Assembly (NCBI GenBank): GCA_023701075.1
Contig: JAMPXQ010000056.1
Span: forward strand, 1 to 8,529
DNA length: 8,529 bases
DNA from: Candidatus Woesearchaeota archaeon
GTDB taxonomy: Archaea > Nanobdellota > Nanobdellia > Woesearchaeales > GW2011-AR15
Reading direction: 5' to 3'
Both the position numbers and the translations under genes were made by a program. A model generated the notes under the pieces. The model was not told the DNA's origin. It made no database searches and worked only from the letters and a program-made list of their open reading frames with translations. Shown in pieces: positions 6,438 through 8,529 of this stretch. Position 1 is the stretch's first letter. Each line of letters begins with the position of its first letter.

Positions 6438-7250
6438 TCATTTCATGCAGGTTATGCCATTGAAGACACGGGCTATCTGTTTGAAACCTGACGTCTGCAG
6501 CCTCTTGATTATGCCGTCTCTTACATCAAGTCCTCTCTTGCTTCCGGGGTCTCCGGTATAATGGTATAGTTTCCCGCCTTTTTTCAGCACACGGAAAAGC
6601 TGATTATAGAATTCCTGGGAATAAAGGAGTGTTGAAAGCGCAACTCTTGGAGGATCATGTATCTCAAAATCAAAGAACTCTGTCTTCAGCTGCTTTATCT
6701 CAAGGAATATGTCTCCTTCATGCCGGACGATCTTCTCCTTGTTGAACAGTCCTTTTGAATATGGATTCACTTTCTCGATTTCTACTACATGCTTGTCTAT
6801 CTCATAGGTATATACTTCATCAGCAGTCTTGGAAGCCATGATTGCAGTGTATCCTAGACCTGTGCACGTGTCAAGCACTTTTCCGGTGCATGGCTGGACA
6901 AAAGATATCTTCTTTTCCGTATCTTCTTTAGGTGTCATTGATTTTGTGACATGCATCCTGATTCCGGAAAGCTCTATTGTAGGCCAGCTGCCTGTAGGGA
7001 CTAGTTTATAGAACTTGTTTGTCTTTTCAGAGAAGCTGGATATAGGGACGATGGAACTGTTCTCGATGAAGAAGCACATCGTGTCTTTCTTGACTATTTT
7101 CTTTAGGTCCTTTTCTGTGAGCCTCTGTCCGTCTTCGAATATGAAGCTGTCTCCTTCTTTTTCAACTTTGGAATAAGTTATGCCTAGGTCCAGTGATATC
7201 TCTTTTTTGCCTTCCAGGAGCCTTCCTGCTTCATTATATGATATTATCAT
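6438..7250 (-). CDS. Predicted archaeal SAM-dependent methyltransferase (COG2521-like)
   Basis: The 270-residue protein has an N-terminal domain of about 115 residues and then a class I methyltransferase core. Motif I is 'VLDTCTGLGY' at 125-134, the acidic end of strand 2 is E150 in 'YEID', and the motif IV equivalent is 'DPPR' at 199-202. 'VLKKGGKLYHYTGDPGSKRGLDV' follows at 221-243. The order and the D-x-C-x-G-x-G and DPPR motifs match my recollection of COG2521, annotated as a predicted archaeal methyltransferase; the N-terminal part may bind substrate. A DPP-type motif IV is seen in enzymes methylating nucleobases or other planar nitrogen groups, so an RNA substrate is possible, but this is inference. 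It is transcribed divergently from the MFS-like gene, with which it shares the box A at 7273-7280. Confidence 0.8.
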   Translation of the reverse strand: MIISYNEAGRLLEGKKEISLDLGITYSKVEKEGDSFIFEDGQRLTEKDLKKIVKKDTMCFFIENSSIVPISSFSEKTNKFYKLVPTGSWPTIELSGIRMHVTKSMTPKEDTEKKISFVQPCTGKVLDTCTGLGYTAIMASKTADEVYTYEIDKHVVEIEKVNPYSKGLFNKEKIVRHEGDIFLEIKQLKTEFFDFEIHDPPRVALSTLLYSQEFYNQLFRVLKKGGKLYHYTGDPGSKRGLDVRDGIIKRLQTSGFKQIARVFNGITCMK

Positions 7251-7272
7251 GATGATGTGGATTATGGAAAGG

Positions 7273-7280
7273 TATTAAAA
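7273..7280. promoter_or_regulatory. Symmetrically placed box A serving two divergent genes
   Basis: TATTAAAA on the plus strand is TTTTAATA on the minus strand, both acceptable box A variants. It lies at the exact middle of the 52-nt gap between the two ATG codons (7250 on minus, 7303 on plus), 26.5 nt from each. No other A/T octamer in the gap is correctly spaced for either gene. Confidence 0.6.
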
Positions 7281-7302
7281 CCCTGCTAATCTGTAAATAT
7301 TG

Positions 7303-7857
7303 ATGAAAAATCAGATCAAGTACCTTCTCTTGATAAATTCATTCTTTGTATTTGCAGGCAACCTGTTTGCGCCATTCTATGCACTATACATTCAGAAGAT
7401 TGATTCTGCGATATATCATATTGGCGGCATATGGGGTTTTTTCATATTCGCATCAGGCATATTCACATTGAACATAAGCAAGTACGAGAATCATAAGAGA
7501 TATGCAGATTATTTCCTAATAGCAGGCTTCCTGTTTAGGGCTCTTGGCTGGGCAGGCTATCTGTTTGCGACACAGCTTTGGCATATCTATATGATACAGG
7601 TGATATTGGCATTAGGCGAAGCATTCGGGACACCGTCATTCAATCTTATATTCTCGACACATCTGACAAGAGGGAAGATTGCAAGCGAATGGGGGGTTAA
7701 TACTGCTGTAAGTTCCTTTGTTGTTGCCCTCTCTTCCATATCTGGCGGAATAATGCTGCAGCTGTTCGGGTTTAGCAGCATGTTCATAGTGATGATATGT
7801 TTTGCATTGGTAAGCACAGTGCTTGCAATAATCTATAGGAAAGAATTGAGCAGTTGA
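7303..7857 (+). CDS. Half-size MFS-like transporter (six transmembrane helices)
   Basis: The 184-residue protein is hydrophobic almost throughout and shows six probable helices: one from 'YLLLINSFFVFAGN', then 'IGGIWGFFIFASGIF', 'YFLIAGFLFRALGWAGYLF', 'YMIQVILALGEAFG', 'AVSSFVVALSSISGGIML' and 'MFIVMICFALVSTVLAIIY'. The arrangement resembles the N-terminal six-helix half of a major facilitator. Family members normally have 12 or 14 helices, so this would need to pair with itself or another half, or is an ancient remnant. There is no frameshift signature: the frame ends in a charged tail and a clean TGA, and the C-terminal half is not found downstream. The ATG at 7303 is preferred to the TTG at 7300 because of the box A spacing. 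The substrate is unknown. Confidence 0.7.
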   Translation: MKNQIKYLLLINSFFVFAGNLFAPFYALYIQKIDSAIYHIGGIWGFFIFASGIFTLNISKYENHKRYADYFLIAGFLFRALGWAGYLFATQLWHIYMIQVILALGEAFGTPSFNLIFSTHLTRGKIASEWGVNTAVSSFVVALSSISGGIMLQLFGFSSMFIVMICFALVSTVLAIIYRKELSS

Positions 7858-7912
7858 CTTAGCTATATTCCTTTTATTCAAGGCATTGTTCTAAGAATCC
7901 AAAAACAAACCT

Positions 7913-8010
7913 GCTAACAACCATGACACAGCGAGCCTGGGGATGCGCCCTTCGGGCTGGCGAGAGGGCAAGCTGAAGGCTTGGCCGTCTGAAGTCATGT
8001 TGGTTGTTGC
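7913..8010. ncRNA. Candidate structured RNA in a GC-rich island (strand unresolved)
   Basis: Within the 232-nt gap between the MFS-like gene and the last gene, bases 7931-7990 are 42/60 G+C (70%), far above the AT-rich surroundings. The segment folds into a long imperfect stem. GC 7913-7914 pairs with 8009-8010, AACAAC 7916-7921 with GTTGTT 8003-8008, CATGAC 7922-7927 with GTCATG 7994-7999 (TTG bulge), CAG 7929-7931 with CTG 7989-7991, and GAGCC 7933-7937 with GGCTT 7978-7982. An inner GCCC-TTC-GGGC hairpin lies at 7947-7957. In AT-rich archaea such GC islands often mark functional RNAs. I checked by eye for tRNA, 5S, SRP, RNase P and C/D signatures and found no convincing match. On the minus strand, a transcript starting near 8037 from the box A at 8060-8067 is possible. 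Confidence 0.45.
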
Positions 8011-8059
8011 CAAAACCAAGAAAATTAGATTCAGGAAAGCGGCCTTTGTTCAGGCAATC

Positions 8060-8067
8060 TTTATATA
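8060..8067 (+). promoter_or_regulatory. Box A (TATA) promoter of the last gene
   Basis: TTTATATA is a consensus archaeal box A, centred 26.5 nt before the ATG at 8090, so the mRNA should be leaderless. Read on the minus strand as TATATAAA, it could also fire toward the GC-rich island. Confidence 0.75.
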
Positions 8068-8089
8068 ATAGCCGATTCTTAGATGAGGC

Positions 8090-8527
8090 ATGATCTGGCC
8101 TACACATTTTATGCTTGGATTGATAATAGGAAGGATTACAGGCAATTATCCTGTTGCAATCATCGCATCTCTATTCCCTGACTTGGACCATCTCTGGGTA
8201 TACTACAAGCATTCTGTCCTTTTTAATAGGGAGCTTTTCAAGACAATGTATTATGAGAAGGATGATTTAGGGGAACAGAGGAATTATCTGCATAGTATCT
8301 TCACATTGGTCATTCTTTCTTTAGTTCTATGGTATTTTTATCCAAGATGGATAATGCCGTTTGTATTAGGGTATGTAGGTCACCTCTTCTTTGATTTCTT
8401 GGACATGTCTGAACTGATGCCGTTCTATCCATTTAGGTTCAAGACAAAAGGGTTCATAGGATATCTCTCAAAAGCAGAGCTGCTGTTCTTTGCTGTCTTG
8501 GTAGGGGTATTCTTCTTCATGCCGTAA
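8090..8527 (+). CDS. Small YdjM/DUF457-like membrane protein with conserved His/Asp
   Basis: The 145-residue protein has four or so hydrophobic segments and a set of His and Asp residues in the order seen in the YdjM/DUF457 family of 'membrane-bound metal-dependent hydrolases'. H6 is in 'PTHFMLGLIIG', 'FPDLDHLW' spans 29-36 (D31, D33, H34), H68 is in 'NYLHSIFTLV', and 'GYVGHLFFDFLD' covers 94-105 (H98, D102, D105). In the family these residues are thought to form a metal site near the membrane; the reaction is not established for most members. The gene ends with TAA at 8525-8527 and has its own box A at 8060-8067. It follows the GC-rich island rather than an operon partner. The family call is fairly secure; enzymatic activity is not. 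Confidence 0.75.
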   Translation: MIWPTHFMLGLIIGRITGNYPVAIIASLFPDLDHLWVYYKHSVLFNRELFKTMYYEKDDLGEQRNYLHSIFTLVILSLVLWYFYPRWIMPFVLGYVGHLFFDFLDMSELMPFYPFRFKTKGFIGYLSKAELLFFAVLVGVFFFMP

Positions 8528-8529
8528 AG

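Noticed and set aside
7913..8010. SRP RNA, RNase P RNA or C/D-box guide RNA in the GC-rich island
   Set aside because: I looked for the SRP helix 8 GGAAG/AGCA motifs, the RNase P GAGGAAAGTCC and ACAGAA motifs, and paired C (RTGATGA) and D (CTGA) boxes. Only isolated CTGA sequences are present, so no known class is claimed.
7874..8107. 77-residue minus-strand reading frame across the GC-rich island
   Set aside because: Its composition is unlike the neighbouring proteins, it overlaps the start of the last gene and its promoter, and it runs through the stem. It is likely a chance frame caused by the GC-rich segment.
1..8529. CRISPR array, insertion sequence or attachment site
   Set aside because: No regularly spaced repeats, transposase or integrase genes, or terminal inverted repeats are visible; the window reads as ordinary chromosomal gene content.

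Overview
The window looks like chromosomal DNA of an archaeon, most likely a DPANN lineage (Woesearchaeota/Pacearchaeota/Nanoarchaeota-like). The evidence is a RadB-type recombinase without an N-terminal HhH domain, an archaeal COG2521-type methyltransferase, AT-rich DNA with much ATA/AGA/AGG codon use, and archaeal box A (TATA) promoters. Almost every transcription-leading gene has an A/T octamer centred 25.5-27 nt before its ATG. This predicts that transcription starts at the start codon itself, so the mRNAs are leaderless. I used this rule to choose starts. The lineage is inferred from gene content only.

Layout. 1-637 (+): C-terminal part of a membrane protein that resembles the tail of a GT39/PMT-like glycosyltransferase; its 5' end lies outside the window. 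659-1123 (-): a small stand-alone PAS-domain protein. 1162-4823 (-): a four-gene operon read right to left, with a DPM1-like GT2 glycosyltransferase, a GT4 glycosyltransferase, a SAM methyltransferase and an LPG-synthase/AglD-type membrane flippase-like protein, the last three packed or overlapping by ATGA. 4824-4969: a divergent control region. 4970-5662 (+): RadB. 5637-6407 (-): a diverged peptide-deformylase-like metalloprotein whose 3' end overlaps that of radB. 6438-7250 (-): COG2521-like methyltransferase. 7303-7857 (+): six-helix half-size MFS-like protein, sharing a 52-bp symmetrical promoter region with the methyltransferase. 7858-8089: a GC-rich island that folds into a long stem and may be an unannotated RNA. 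8090-8527 (+): small YdjM/DUF457-like membrane protein with conserved His/Asp.

How they fit together. The GT2 enzyme would charge a polyprenyl phosphate with a sugar. The GT4 enzyme and methyltransferase would build and modify a surface glycan, and the flippase-like protein would act at the membrane. A GT39-like enzyme, if that is what the first gene is, would use the lipid-linked sugar outside the cell. The right half is a set of housekeeping or orphan genes, each with its own promoter.

Most worth a second look: the deformylase-like protein with two altered signature motifs in a probable archaeon, the GC-rich structured island, the shared AAACCGC element upstream of both divergent promoters at 4824-4969, and the exactly symmetrical 52-bp promoter region. 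None of these has been tested by a database or folding search here.
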